A stretch of 35,270 nucleotides of DNA from Algorimicrobium sp002414705 (GCA_963972425.1 CAXAUF010000029.1:1-35270), one strand, 5' to 3'. Positions 1 through 8,960 are shown, numbered from the stretch's first letter. The notes: generated from the sequence alone by a model not told the origin. Program-made: numbers and translations.

Positions 1-534
1 TAAGGGTTCTCTAACAATAAGTTCCAAAATGATAAAAAAGGAATTTTGCATTTCATTAATATCACCTAAAATACGCGCCATAACATCACCTTTTTGTCTT
101 TTTGAATAGAAACTCAAGGGTAATTGAATTATTTTTTGGTACATATCTTTTCTTAAATCAGTTAATACGCCATTTCTTAAGTACATGACGTGCTGCATGG
201 CTAAATAACCAAAGATGTTTTTTAATAAAAAGGTTGAAATAACAATTGCAATTACTATTAATAATGCCATTTGTGCGTTGCCGTCGGTTAAATAGCCACT
301 GACTTTATAATTAAGTAAATTTTGTCCATAATCCTTAATATTGCCTATACCAGTCCAAACAGGTGCAGTTTTTACAACCGTAGTTTTGTCAAACAAGACA
401 TTTAACATCGGAATTAGCGCTATAAAAGCTAGTGAGCTAAATAAAGCATATAATAAATTGAAAAATATATTTAAGATAACATGAATCTTAAACTTCTTGA
501 TAAATGGTAGTAGTTGATGGATTATTTTTTTCAT
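1..534 (-). CDS. ABC exporter, MsbA-like, N-terminal part (runs off the window)
   Basis: The first 178 codons of a minus-strand gene that continues past base 1. The protein begins MKKIIHQLLPFIKKFK and has a long hydrophobic segment at about residues 14-45, a polar loop of about 40 residues, a second membrane span at about 88-112, and then the sequence RNGVLTDLRKDMYQKI followed by LPLSFYSKRQKGDVMARI. That last stretch is characteristic of the first intracellular coupling region of type IV (MsbA/lipid A exporter-like) ABC half-transporters. The ATPase domain would lie outside the window. The ATG at 534-532 sits one base after the stop codon of the phosphohexomutase gene (TAATATG), so the two are probably translationally coupled. 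The substrate (lipid or polysaccharide precursor) cannot be told from this part. Confidence 0.85.
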   Translation of the reverse strand, partial: MKKIIHQLLPFIKKFKIHVILNIFFNLLYALFSSLAFIALIPMLNVLFDKTTVVKTAPVWTGIGNIKDYGQNLLNYKVSGYLTDGNAQMALLIVIAIVISTFLLKNIFGYLAMQHVMYLRNGVLTDLRKDMYQKIIQLPLSFYSKRQKGDVMARILGDINEMQNSFFIILELIVREPL

Positions 535-535
535 A

Positions 536-2263
536 TTACAACTTCATGTCTTTAATAATAGCATCTATATGTGCTTCCAACTTCTTTTCTGTTGCTTGAA
601 AAGCTGCAGCGTTTTCCAGAGATGTATGAACGCTAATGTAGAATTTAATTTTTGGTTCAGTTCCGCTTGGTCTTAAGGCTATTTGGCTACCATCTTCTAA
701 ATAATAAATTAAAACGTTGGATTTTGGAATATGGATTTGTTCTATATGACCATTTAACGAATCTTTAGATTGGGATAACTGATAATCTTCAATTTTAATA
801 ACTCTAGAATTATTAACCGTTTTTAATGGGTTTTCACGTGCATCAAACATCATTTGTTTTATTTCTTGAGCACCTTCAATACCTTTTTTTGTAATTGAAA
901 TTAGGCGTTCTTTATAAAAACCATGTTCTACATATAAATTAATTAGTGCTTCATAAATGGAACTGCCATGCGCTTTTGCTTGCGCTGCAATTTCGCAAGC
1001 CAATAGGGTAGCGGTTACGGCATCTTTATCGCGAACAAAATCGCCAACCATAAACCCAAAACTTTCCTCGCCACCACCAATAAAATTAAGTTCTGGGAAG
1101 TCTTTTATCATTTTAGCAATCCATTTAAAACCCGTTAAACCAATTTTACATTCTACGTTATAAGCATCTGCTAAATTTTTCATCATTGGAGTAGAAACTA
1201 TGGTAGATCCAATAAATTCTTTTCCTTTAATTCTGTTGGAATTTTTCCATTGTTTTAATAGAAACTCGGTCATGACAATCATGGCTTGATTTCCATTAAG
1301 AATAATCATGTTATTATCTAAATCTCTAACGGCAATACCAACACGATCGCTATCTGGATCGGTTCCAATAACTATGTCTGCTTGCACTTTTTCTGCTAAT
1401 TCTAAAGCTATTTTTAATGCAGCAGGTTCTTCAGGGTTTGGCGATTTTACCGTTGGAAAATTACCATCTGGTTTGGCTTGTTCTTCAACAATATGAATGT
1501 TGTTGTAGCCAGCTCGTTTTAAGGTTTCAGGAATAATAGTAATAGATGTTCCATGTAAGGATGTAAAAACAATATTTAAATTATCTTTTGCTTCCTGATT
1601 CGTTTTAAAGCTGCCATTTTTTACAGAGGCATTTATAAATACATTATCAAGTGCTTCGCCTATAAAATGAATAAGCGGTTCTTGTGCTTCAAAATTAATT
1701 TCTGAATATTCTAATCGATTAATTTCGGCAATAATTTCGGCATCTTGAGGCGGAACCAATTGACCACCATCTTGCCAATATACTTTAAAACCGTTGTATT
1801 CTGGTGGGTTATGAGAGGCCGTTAGTACTATACCACAATGACATTTTAAATGTTTTAGTGTGAATGATAGTTCTGGAGTAGGACGTAAATCTTCAAATAA
1901 AAAGACTTCTATATTATTTGCTGAAAACACATCAGCTACTAGTTTGGCTAGAGATTGGCTGTTATGTCTACAATCGAAAGCAATGGCAACTTTTATAATT
2001 TCGCCAGGAAAACTATCTTTTAAGTAATTGCTTAAACCTTGTGTGTTTTTTCCAAGCGTGTATTTATTAATTCGGTTGGTACCGATTCCCATAACACCAC
2101 GCATACCACCTGTTCCAAATTCTAAATCTTTATAAAAAGCTTCTTCCAATTCCTTGGAATTGGTGGCCATTAAATTTTTTATATAATTTTTAGTTTCTTC
2201 ATCAAAAGTAGGCGTTAACCATGCGTTTACACGTGCTAATAATTCAGGTTTAATATGTATCAT
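536..2263 (-). CDS. phosphoglucomutase/phosphomannomutase (alpha-D-phosphohexomutase)
   Basis: A full-length 575-residue member of the alpha-D-phosphohexomutase family, cytoplasmic, interconverting hexose 1- and 6-phosphates for cell-envelope sugar supply. All four signature loops are present: the phosphoserine loop TASHNPPEYNG with Ser150, the Mg-binding loop GTDPDSDR at 300-307, the sugar-specificity loop GGGEESFGF at 396-404, and the phosphate-binding loop RPSGTEPK at 531-538. Length fits the long PgcA/PGM2-like branch rather than the 450-residue GlmM type. Whether glucose or mannose phosphate is preferred cannot be read from the motifs. It lies 61 bases after the glycosyltransferase gene and one base before the ABC exporter gene, which suggests an envelope-related operon. 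Confidence 0.93.
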   Translation of the reverse strand: MIHIKPELLARVNAWLTPTFDEETKNYIKNLMATNSKELEEAFYKDLEFGTGGMRGVMGIGTNRINKYTLGKNTQGLSNYLKDSFPGEIIKVAIAFDCRHNSQSLAKLVADVFSANNIEVFLFEDLRPTPELSFTLKHLKCHCGIVLTASHNPPEYNGFKVYWQDGGQLVPPQDAEIIAEINRLEYSEINFEAQEPLIHFIGEALDNVFINASVKNGSFKTNQEAKDNLNIVFTSLHGTSITIIPETLKRAGYNNIHIVEEQAKPDGNFPTVKSPNPEEPAALKIALELAEKVQADIVIGTDPDSDRVGIAVRDLDNNMIILNGNQAMIVMTEFLLKQWKNSNRIKGKEFIGSTIVSTPMMKNLADAYNVECKIGLTGFKWIAKMIKDFPELNFIGGGEESFGFMVGDFVRDKDAVTATLLACEIAAQAKAHGSSIYEALINLYVEHGFYKERLISITKKGIEGAQEIKQMMFDARENPLKTVNNSRVIKIEDYQLSQSKDSLNGHIEQIHIPKSNVLIYYLEDGSQIALRPSGTEPKIKFYISVHTSLENAAAFQATEKKLEAHIDAIIKDMKL

Positions 2264-2324
2264 AGTTATACTAAATAGCGTACAAAAGTACGTAATTCTT
2301 AAAAAATTGTTGTTGGATAAACGC

Positions 2325-3266
2325 TTAAATAGCGTCTCTAACTAAATAGCGTTTTCTGTTTTCTTTGGTTCTCAATATAATTTCGCCTAAAAATCCTGCA
2401 ACGAAAAATTGGGTTCCAATAATCATGGTAACCAAGGCAATAAAAAACTGTGGTCTGTCTGTAATAAGTCGACTACCAGGATTTAAAAATAGTTTATCAA
2501 TTCCTAAATAAAAGGAAAACGCAAATCCAATGGCAAACATCATCACGCCAAGTGCGCCAAATAAATGCATGGGTCTTCTTCCAAATCTGGAAATAAACCA
2601 AATGGTAATTAAGTCAAGAAAACCATGAATAAATCGGTCCATTCCAAATTTTGTTTCACCATATTTTCTAGCTTGATGTTGAACCACTTTTTCACCAATG
2701 TTGGTAAAACCTGCATTTTTTGCTAGTACAGGAATATAGCGATGCATTTCGCCGTTTACATCAATGTTTTTAACAACATTTTGTCTGTATGCTTTTAGCC
2801 CACAGTTAAAATCGTTGAGTTTTACACCTGATGTTTTTCTGGCTGCCCAATTAAATAATTTAGAGGGCATGTTTTTAGAAAGTACGGAATCGTAGCGTTT
2901 TTTCTTCCATCCAGAAACCATATCAAAACCATCCGAAATAATCATATTGTATAATTCAGGAATTTCTTCTGGATTATCTTGAAGATCGGCATCCATGGTA
3001 ATAATAACAGCGCCTTCAGCTTTTTCAAAACCAGCGTGTAAGGCTTGCGATTTCCCGAAATTTCGTAAAAACTGAATTCCTTTTACGCTACTATTTTTTT
3101 CTGATAGTTGTTGAATGATTTTCCAAGAATCATCTGTACTGCCATCATCAATAAAAAGAATTTCATAAGAAAAATGATTGGATTGCATAACATTTGCAAT
3201 CCAATCATGTAGTTCTTTTAAAGATTCTTGTTCGTTAAGTAGTGGTATGACTACTGATATGTTCAT
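2325..3266 (-). CDS. family 2 glycosyltransferase with two C-terminal membrane spans (GtrB/DPM1-like)
   Basis: A 313-residue GT-A fold enzyme that probably transfers a sugar from a nucleotide donor to a polyprenyl phosphate at the inner membrane. The N-terminus MNISVVIPLLNEQESL is the usual GT2 nucleotide-binding start. FIDDGSTDDSW lies at 38-48, the metal-binding DAD is at 92-94 inside MDADLQDNPEEIP, and a QHQARKYGETKF stretch at 196-207 matches the polyprenyl-phosphate hexose synthase subgroup. Two hydrophobic helices follow at about 232-254 and 273-296, as in GtrB and related bactoprenol glucosyltransferases. It sits between the DUF4199 and phosphohexomutase genes on the same strand, in a probable operon. 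Confidence 0.9.
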   Translation of the reverse strand: MNISVVIPLLNEQESLKELHDWIANVMQSNHFSYEILFIDDGSTDDSWKIIQQLSEKNSSVKGIQFLRNFGKSQALHAGFEKAEGAVIITMDADLQDNPEEIPELYNMIISDGFDMVSGWKKKRYDSVLSKNMPSKLFNWAARKTSGVKLNDFNCGLKAYRQNVVKNIDVNGEMHRYIPVLAKNAGFTNIGEKVVQHQARKYGETKFGMDRFIHGFLDLITIWFISRFGRRPMHLFGALGVMMFAIGFAFSFYLGIDKLFLNPGSRLITDRPQFFIALVTMIIGTQFFVAGFLGEIILRTKENRKRYLVRDAI

Positions 3267-3309
3267 GTATGTGCTTTCATAGGTGAAACATCAAAAGTAA
3301 AGAATTTAT

Positions 3310-3840
3310 TTAAGCTTCAACATCTTCTTTTTTAACAACTAAAGCAACTATAAGACCAACAATGCTAAAACCAACAAGTTGGAATGCTAAAGATTGTAGA
3401 ATATTACCTAGTGAGTATAAGTTTTCTTGCTTTTCCATTTCTTCAACTACTTGAGCTATAGATTCTTCTGGAGCACCGAAATTACGCATCATTTCAACTT
3501 GCGAAGCCAGAATTTTTTCTTGTAATATTCCAGCTGCGTCTGGATCAACAACATTAAATATAACATAGCTTACAATAGTACTAATAGCTATACCAACAAG
3601 AACTGTAATGAAGAAAGATGAAAATGCACCTTTAAAGTTTATAAATCCATTTAATGAACTTCTTGATTTCATGGAAGACATAATCCCTAGAACAATGACC
3701 AAAATCATCATGGCAATTCCAAACCACCATTTAGTGAATAAATCCAGATTAATAGCATAAGCCGTTACGGTAAGTAATGATAATATTCCGCCTAAATAAA
3801 GGCCGTAATTAATTGCAATTGATTTAGTAGAGGTTTCCAT
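3310..3840 (-). CDS. DUF4199 family membrane protein
   Basis: A 176-residue integral membrane protein with four predicted spans at about residues 10-28, 36-54, 70-95 and 145-168. A charged coiled stretch lies between spans three and four (about 105-140). The pattern, with FKGAFSSFFITVLVGI in the third span, matches the DUF4199 family of Bacteroidota, whose function is unknown. It is the first gene of the probable DUF4199-GT2-phosphohexomutase-ABC operon, 43 bases ahead of the glycosyltransferase. That neighbourhood suggests a role linked to envelope sugar assembly, but this is inference only. Confidence 0.8.
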   Translation of the reverse strand: METSTKSIAINYGLYLGGILSLLTVTAYAINLDLFTKWWFGIAMMILVIVLGIMSSMKSRSSLNGFINFKGAFSSFFITVLVGIAISTIVSYVIFNVVDPDAAGILQEKILASQVEMMRNFGAPEESIAQVVEEMEKQENLYSLGNILQSLAFQLVGFSIVGLIVALVVKKEDVEA

Positions 3841-3880
3841 GTAATTAGTTTTTTTTAGTTAATTATAAAAAGTTAGTAAA

Positions 3881-3888
3881 CAAATATA
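3881..3888 (-). promoter_or_regulatory. candidate -7 box for the DUF4199-GT2-phosphohexomutase-ABC operon
   Basis: On the minus strand this reads TATATTTG, an exact match to the Bacteroidota -7 consensus TAnnTTTG, about 41 bases before the DUF4199 start. No TTG stands at the preferred 17-23 base distance upstream, so the -33 element is weak or absent. Confidence 0.45.
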
Positions 3889-4057
3889 GCAAAACGTTAC
3901 AAGAAACTATGTTTTAAATACCTGCTATTGTTTCTTTACAAGAACTTGATTACTTTTATTTCTTGAAGCGACAAGTAAGAAAGCTATTAGAAAATTATGC
4001 AGATATTTTAAGAATTTATTATTATGACTAATTAAAGATAAATAATTTGAAAAAGTA

Positions 4058-4087
4058 TTGCATAGTTATTAAAATTGCTTAAATTTG
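4058..4087 (+). promoter_or_regulatory. promoter of rpmE2
   Basis: TTG at 4058-4060 and TAAATTTG at 4080-4087 are separated by exactly 19 bases, the ideal Bacteroidota housekeeping sigma-factor spacing. Transcription should begin near 4093, giving a leader of about 30 bases before the ATG at 4124. This placement excludes the upstream in-frame start at 4085, which lies inside the -7 box. Confidence 0.8.
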
Positions 4088-4123
4088 CACCTCGAAAAAG
4101 TTAAGATATTAAAGCATTTAGCG

Positions 4124-4375
4124 ATGAAAAAAGAAATACATCCAGAAAATTATAGAGTAGTAGCATTTAAAGACATGTCTAATGACGATGTTTTTTTAAC
4201 AAAGTCTACAGCAAATACAAACGAAACTTTAGAAGTGGAAGGTGTTGAATATCCATTAATTAAAATGGAAATTTCTAGAACATCACACCCTTTTTACACT
4301 GGTAAATCTAAATTAATAGATACTGCTGGTCGTATTGACAAGTTTAAAACTAAATACGCTAAATTTAAAAAATAA
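4124..4375 (+). CDS. rpmE2: 50S ribosomal protein L31, type B
   Basis: An 83-residue protein beginning MKKEIHPENYRVVAFKDMS, with the later signature ISRTSHPFYTGKSK and a lysine-rich end. This is the type B (zinc-free) L31: the CxxC cysteines of the zinc-binding form are missing. An in-frame start exists upstream at 4085, but it overlaps the promoter, and the family starts at MKKEIHP, so 4124 is chosen. The gene is monocistronic, with its own promoter and a strong terminator at 4398-4430. Confidence 0.96.
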   Translation: MKKEIHPENYRVVAFKDMSNDDVFLTKSTANTNETLEVEGVEYPLIKMEISRTSHPFYTGKSKLIDTAGRIDKFKTKYAKFKK

Positions 4376-4397
4376 ATTTAGTCTTAAATATATTTCT

Positions 4398-4430
4398 AAA
4401 AGCCTTTCAACTATTGAAAGGCTTTTTTTA
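4398..4430 (+). terminator. intrinsic terminator of rpmE2
   Basis: A perfect 13-bp stem (4398-4410 with 4414-4426) with a CTA loop, running into a T-rich tract. It lies 23 bases after the rpmE2 stop codon. Confidence 0.9.
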
Positions 4431-4452
4431 TTTTTACCAAAACACTTTTCTC

Positions 4453-5628
4453 ATGAACTATATTCTTTTTGATGGTCCATCTCGCAATAATTTATTGCCA
4501 TTTACATACACAAGACCAGTTGCAGATATTCGTATAGGCATTTTAACCATTCGCGAGAAATGGGAGCTATATTTAGGTTCTACAACAACTACGGTAACGG
4601 AAGGGTATTTATCTGATAAGTATCCTATGGTTGAAATGGAACAGAATGTCATGATTAACGCGTCCTATTTACCAAATGAAGAATTGGTTACTATGATTAA
4701 GGACTTGGGTGAAAATCAGGCCATATTTAAAGATGAAGATGTGATTGCGTTTTTTACAAAAGAATCTCAAGAGGAGATAGATTTTGATGCGTATGAAGCT
4801 ATTGAATATTCCGAGTCCGTTTTAAAAGTCGAAAATACTTGGGATATATTCTCAAAAAATGGTGACGCTATTCAAGACGATTTTGAACTGATTACGAATA
4901 ATAGACAATCTCAACCTATTCCAGCAACGGTTAACACCATGCATGCTGAATCTGTTTTTATTGAAGAAGGCGCTAGTTTAAATTTTGTAACGTTGAATGC
5001 ATCAAATGGTCCAATTTATATTGGTAAAGATGCTGAAATTATGGAAGGCAGTGTTATTCGTGGCCCTTTTGCGTTATGCGAACATGCAACTGTGAAAATG
5101 GCTTCTAAAATTTATGGACCAACAACTATTGGACCACATAGTAAAGTAGGAGGAGAGGTGACTAACTCGGTTATTTTTGGCTATTCTAATAAAGGTCATG
5201 ATGGCTTTTTAGGAAATTCTGTTTTAGGAGAATGGTGCAATTTAGGCGCAGATACTAATAATTCCAATTTAAAGAATAATTATGCCGAAGTGCGCCTATG
5301 GGATTACCAAACAGAAGGTTTTGCTAAAACAGGATTGCAATTTTGCGGACTTATGATGGGTGATCATAGTAAATGCGGGATAAATACCATGTTTAATACG
5401 GGTACTGTAGTTGGTGTAAGTGCTAATATTTTTGGTAGTGGATTTCCTAGAAATTTTGTACCTAGTTTTTCTTGGGGAGGAAGTAGTGGTTTTACAACCT
5501 ATTTAACTAAAAAGGCTTTTGAAGTAGCTGAAGTTGTTATGTCCAGGCGTGACATAGAATTTACAGCTCAAGATGCAGCTATTTTAGAACATGTATTTGA
5601 AGAAACCAAGAAGTTTAGAAAAGCATAA
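4453..5628 (+). CDS. GlmU-family putative sugar nucleotidyltransferase (NTP_transf_4 plus left-handed beta-helix)
   Basis: A 391-residue protein starting MNYILFDGPSRNNLLPFTYT, with RPVADIRIGILTIREKW next. This N-terminal pattern is that of the Bacteroidota 'GlmU family' proteins (NTP_transf_4 type). The second half is a hexapeptide-repeat left-handed beta-helix, visible as IYIGKDAEIMEGSVIRGP, CEHATVKMASKIYGPTTIGP and later repeats. It probably activates or acylates a sugar phosphate in the cytoplasm, but the N-terminal domain lacks the canonical GlmU GxGTRM loop, so the reaction is uncertain. An in-frame start 13 codons upstream would lie inside the rpmE2 terminator and is rejected. The next gene follows after 27 bases. 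Confidence 0.8.
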   Translation: MNYILFDGPSRNNLLPFTYTRPVADIRIGILTIREKWELYLGSTTTTVTEGYLSDKYPMVEMEQNVMINASYLPNEELVTMIKDLGENQAIFKDEDVIAFFTKESQEEIDFDAYEAIEYSESVLKVENTWDIFSKNGDAIQDDFELITNNRQSQPIPATVNTMHAESVFIEEGASLNFVTLNASNGPIYIGKDAEIMEGSVIRGPFALCEHATVKMASKIYGPTTIGPHSKVGGEVTNSVIFGYSNKGHDGFLGNSVLGEWCNLGADTNNSNLKNNYAEVRLWDYQTEGFAKTGLQFCGLMMGDHSKCGINTMFNTGTVVGVSANIFGSGFPRNFVPSFSWGGSSGFTTYLTKKAFEVAEVVMSRRDIEFTAQDAAILEHVFEETKKFRKA

Positions 5629-5655
5629 TTTTTTAGAAACACAAGCGCACACAAT

Positions 5656-6384
5656 ATGATTATATTAAGATTGAAAAATATATCAGAAAAATTATATAAA
5701 AATGAAATTGGTTTTTTATTGATTTTTATTTTCTTTCTTTTTATGGATGTTTCTATGAAGTTTAATCCAGAAACTGAAGCATTTAGATATTTAACCAAGC
5801 CATTTGCTACCTTATTATTGATAGGATATGTTTATTTTAACGCGTCTCATGTTCAGGTAAAACGACTGGAAATGATTCTCATAGCGCTATCCTTGTTTTT
5901 AATTGGCGATATTGTTTTTATAAATCGAGATAACTTTATACTTTTTAATGTAGCACTTCTCTTTTATCTATCTGCCAAAATATTTTTTATGCGCTGTTTT
6001 TTCAACGAAAATGTTTTTAAAGTTTCAAGGTTGATGCCGTTTTTAATTTTAAGTTTCCTTTACTTGACAACCATTTTGTATTTAATATTTGATAATCTAT
6101 CTCAAAAGTATTTACTTCAAGTTTTAGTCTATTTTTTTGTTGTTCAATTGGTGGCGCTTTTTGCATTTTTAAGAGCAGGAGCTGTTAGTAAATTTAGTTT
6201 CATAATCGTGTTTTTTGGAGTTTTAATTTCCTTTGTTTCAGATGGTGTTACAGCTTTAAACTTGTTTTCTAATGATTTCCATTATAACGGTATAACAAGC
6301 ATAATAATAACCATTGCTTATGGTGTTTCGCAATACCTTATTGTTGTGGGTTTATTAAATGAGAATTCAGAGAAATTAGTTTAA
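5656..6384 (+). CDS. YhhN-like integral membrane protein (possible lysoplasmalogenase family)
   Basis: A 242-residue protein with about eight hydrophobic spans. The pattern YLTKPFATLLLIGY (residues about 45-58), followed by a span ending in ALSLFLIGDIVF and a late span SFVSDGVTALNLF, resembles YhhN/TMEM86 family proteins. Some of these hydrolyse the vinyl-ether bond of lysoplasmalogens. The similarity is judged by eye and is moderate. The last nine bases overlap the convergent peptide-binding protein gene, leaving no room for a terminator. Confidence 0.6.
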   Translation: MIILRLKNISEKLYKNEIGFLLIFIFFLFMDVSMKFNPETEAFRYLTKPFATLLLIGYVYFNASHVQVKRLEMILIALSLFLIGDIVFINRDNFILFNVALLFYLSAKIFFMRCFFNENVFKVSRLMPFLILSFLYLTTILYLIFDNLSQKYLLQVLVYFFVVQLVALFAFLRAGAVSKFSFIIVFFGVLISFVSDGVTALNLFSNDFHYNGITSIIITIAYGVSQYLIVVGLLNENSEKLV

Positions 6385-7968
6385 TTTAAAAGTTTTTTTT
6401 ACCCGTTTTAGGTCTAATAAATTTATGGGATTGATACCTAATCCTGAAATATTTTTTCTGGTAAACCGCACGACTTCATCATAAAACATAGGCACAATAG
6501 GTGCAGTTGCCATAACTAAACTATCCATTTTAGTGTAAAGTTGTTCTCTCTTTTTTGTATTAGTTTCAGAAAACGCTTGTTCGTACATTAAATCAAATTG
6601 TTTGCTTTTAAAATGCGTATAATTTGGTCCATTTGGCGCAAAATTTTTGCTGTAGTAAAGTGATAAATAATTTTCAGCATCTGGATAATCAGCTACCCAA
6701 CTGGCCCGAAACATATCTAATTTACCATTAGCTTTAGAGTCCTTTAAACTAGAAGCCGGAATGACATTAACAGAAACTAAAAGTCCTGTTTTTTGGAGTT
6801 CCCGTTGTATATATTCACAAAAGCTTAAATAATTACTTGTGGTTGTAATGGTTATTTCTGGGTTTTTTATACCAGTTTCCACTTTAAATAATTCAACTAA
6901 TTCTTTCGCTTTTTCAGGTTGATAGTTAAAACCAGATTTCTGACTGTAGCCAGGTAGCCCTTTTGGAATAAATCCGCCGTGAGCAGGTATACCAACTCCA
7001 TTTCGAAGATAAATCATCATTTTTTCTCTATCAAAACCATAATTCACGGCTTTTCTAATATATTCAGATTGTATTTCCGAAACGTCAGAATCCATATAAA
7101 ACGCCAAATATTCCGTATTTAAATAAGGACCACGAATCATATTAACATCATTTGTGTAATTGTCACGAAGCTGACCATTAGCAGTTAAAATTTCATCTTT
7201 ATAGGACGCATCTAAACCAGAAACATAGTCTATATTTCCTTGTGCGAATTGCAGAAATTCACTTTGTTTATCTGGAAGAAATGTTATGGAAACAGCTTCT
7301 AAATATGGGAGTTTTTTTCCCTGTTTGTCATGTTCAAAATAAGTGTTGTTCTTTCTGAAAATGAGTTTCAAATTTTCTTCCCAGCGTTTAAATTTAAATG
7401 GACCAGTTCCTATTGGGTTTGCTCTAAAATCAGTACCGTAATGTTCTACAATTTCTTTAGGAACTACTGAACAATATTTCATGGTTAGTAAGCCTAGAAA
7501 AGCTGGGAATGGTTGTTTAAGTTTTATTTCGAATACAGAATCGTTTACAGCATGAAAACTGTCAACCTTATTTAAAATCCAACTTCCAGGAGATGCAATT
7601 TGTTTATCTTTAAGTCGGTTGAAACTGTATTCAAAATCAGAGGCATTTACAGTTCTAGTAGAATCTTTTCCAAATAATGTATGATTATGAAAATACACAT
7701 TATTGCGTAACTTAAACGTGTAGGTTTTACCACTATCCGAAACTATCCAGTTTTTTGCAATACTTGGTTTTACATGTAAACTATCATCCATTTCAACCAA
7801 ACCGTTAAAAAGTTGGTTGGTAGCCCAAATATCAGCAATATCCTTGGAGAAAGCTGGATCTAATGAGCTAATATTTTTGTGCTCATTATACCTGAAAACA
7901 TTTGTTAGATCCTGTTTTTCAGACGAGCAACTCAAAAAAAACATAAAAATAATGAGGTAATATTTCAT
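6376..7968 (-). CDS. peptide-type ABC transporter substrate-binding lipoprotein (SBP family 5, OppA/DppA-like)
   Basis: A 530-residue protein with a short lipoprotein signal: MKYYLIIFMFFLSC, with Cys14 as the lipidated residue. The mature part begins with SLDPAFSKDIADIWATNQLF and GLVEMDD, then KPSIAKNWIVSDSGKTYTF, all standard family 5 features. Later marks are NPIGTGPFKF and YPDAENYLSLYYS. It should bind oligopeptides or similar solutes in the periplasm. No Opp/Dpp permease or ATPase gene is near, so the partner must be elsewhere or it acts alone. It is divergent from the T9SS gene at 8025, with a 56-base gap, and overlaps the YhhN-like gene tail to tail by nine bases. Confidence 0.9.
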   Translation of the reverse strand: MKYYLIIFMFFLSCSSEKQDLTNVFRYNEHKNISSLDPAFSKDIADIWATNQLFNGLVEMDDSLHVKPSIAKNWIVSDSGKTYTFKLRNNVYFHNHTLFGKDSTRTVNASDFEYSFNRLKDKQIASPGSWILNKVDSFHAVNDSVFEIKLKQPFPAFLGLLTMKYCSVVPKEIVEHYGTDFRANPIGTGPFKFKRWEENLKLIFRKNNTYFEHDKQGKKLPYLEAVSITFLPDKQSEFLQFAQGNIDYVSGLDASYKDEILTANGQLRDNYTNDVNMIRGPYLNTEYLAFYMDSDVSEIQSEYIRKAVNYGFDREKMMIYLRNGVGIPAHGGFIPKGLPGYSQKSGFNYQPEKAKELVELFKVETGIKNPEITITTTSNYLSFCEYIQRELQKTGLLVSVNVIPASSLKDSKANGKLDMFRASWVADYPDAENYLSLYYSKNFAPNGPNYTHFKSKQFDLMYEQAFSETNTKKREQLYTKMDSLVMATAPIVPMFYDEVVRFTRKNISGLGINPINLLDLKRVKKTFKLN

Positions 7969-8024
7969 TTCTATGAGTAAGAATGTATATATTTAGTAGT
8001 CGTAAAACTAAAACATTTAAAATT

Positions 8025-8852
8025 ATGAAAAAAAATTACTATCTATTTTTAATTTTAACATTAAGCTTTCTGCAAATAAATGCACAAACTCCTTGTTCGC
8101 AAAACAATAATGCACCAGTTTCAAGTATTATTTATACAAACCCTGAAAGAGCTAATGCAGAAGTTGCTTTTGATATGGTAGTTGATCCTGAAACACAATT
8201 CAGTTTAACAAGTGTTACTGTAAAAATGGCAACTGCAAACTTGGCAGCTTTAAATGCAACTGGCATTGTAAGTGTGTATAGTGATTTAGCAGGTATTCCA
8301 GGTACATTAATAGGATCTGAAACTATAACACCTTCGGTAGTAACAGATGCACCAATAAGTACATTTGCTATTTATACAGTTACTTTCGAGTTTGTAACAC
8401 CTGTTATACTAGATAACTCTATAGTAACTACAGAATCTACTTTTTGGATTTCATTCAAAATGGGTAACGCAGTAGCTGGAGACACTGGTGTTACTGGTGG
8501 AGCACTTGTTTCTGGTCAGCCTTATGCTGTTATAAATGATACTTCAGGTGCTTGGGCTTTGGGTGATTTAGATGGTACATACACTTTTGAGGGTGTTTGT
8601 TTATTAAGTGTTGATGATTTTTCAATGGAGAAAATATCTGTTACACCTAATCCATCTCAAGATTTTATTAATATTAATTTTCCACAATCTATTTCAAGTT
8701 TTACTAGTGAAATATATGATATAACAGGAAAGTTAGTTTTAAAATCTAATAATACAGAACAATTAGATATATCAAAACTTCATTCAGGTGTATATATTTT
8801 AAAAATCCAGACAGATTCTGGAGCGGTAACTAAACGTATTATAAAGAGTTAA
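8025..8852 (+). CDS. secreted protein with T9SS type A sorting domain
   Basis: A 275-residue protein. The N-terminus MKKNYYLFLILTLSFLQ and INAQ is a signal peptide that probably ends at the Gln-Ala-Gln region near residue 21. The middle, about 25-205, is threonine- and serine-rich with beta-strand character and holds no catalytic motif that I recognise. The C-terminus from about 208 is a type A sorting domain: SVTPNPSQDFININF, a DITGKLV strand, LHSGVYILKI and the terminal basic KRIIKS. It should pass the inner membrane by Sec and the outer membrane by T9SS, ending released or surface-attached. An in-frame start at 7983 is rejected because it would put 14 residues before the signal peptide. 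Confidence 0.85.
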   Translation: MKKNYYLFLILTLSFLQINAQTPCSQNNNAPVSSIIYTNPERANAEVAFDMVVDPETQFSLTSVTVKMATANLAALNATGIVSVYSDLAGIPGTLIGSETITPSVVTDAPISTFAIYTVTFEFVTPVILDNSIVTTESTFWISFKMGNAVAGDTGVTGGALVSGQPYAVINDTSGAWALGDLDGTYTFEGVCLLSVDDFSMEKISVTPNPSQDFININFPQSISSFTSEIYDITGKLVLKSNNTEQLDISKLHSGVYILKIQTDSGAVTKRIIKS

Positions 8853-8873
8853 GTTGTAAATTGGAAAGAGGTT

Positions 8874-8909
8874 AAAGGCTTGCTTTATTTAATAAAGCAA
8901 GCCTTTTTT
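8874..8909 (+). terminator. intrinsic terminator after the T9SS gene
   Basis: An inverted repeat, AAAGGCTTGCTTTA pairing with its complement at 8893-8906 around a short A/T loop, then six Ts. It lies 22 bases after the stop codon. On the minus strand the T-tract is poor, so it probably serves the plus strand only. Confidence 0.88.
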
Positions 8910-8960
8910 GTTAATTTATAAGTTGTTTTTGGATTCAAATAAATAGGTTATTTGTAAACT

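Noticed and set aside
957..1496. Plus-strand ORFs inside the phosphohexomutase gene
   Set aside because: Antisense to a well-supported gene, with no recognisable protein features.
3889..4057. Possible tRNA or small gene in the gap before rpmE2
   Set aside because: No cloverleaf, no ORF of useful length and no hairpin with a T-tail; only AT-rich sequence.
4085..4123. Earlier start for rpmE2
   Set aside because: It overlaps the -7 box of a perfect promoter, and the L31 family begins at the ATG at 4124.
5568..5798. Minus-strand ORF across the end of the GlmU-like gene and start of the YhhN-like gene
   Set aside because: It overlaps two better-supported genes and shows no domain.
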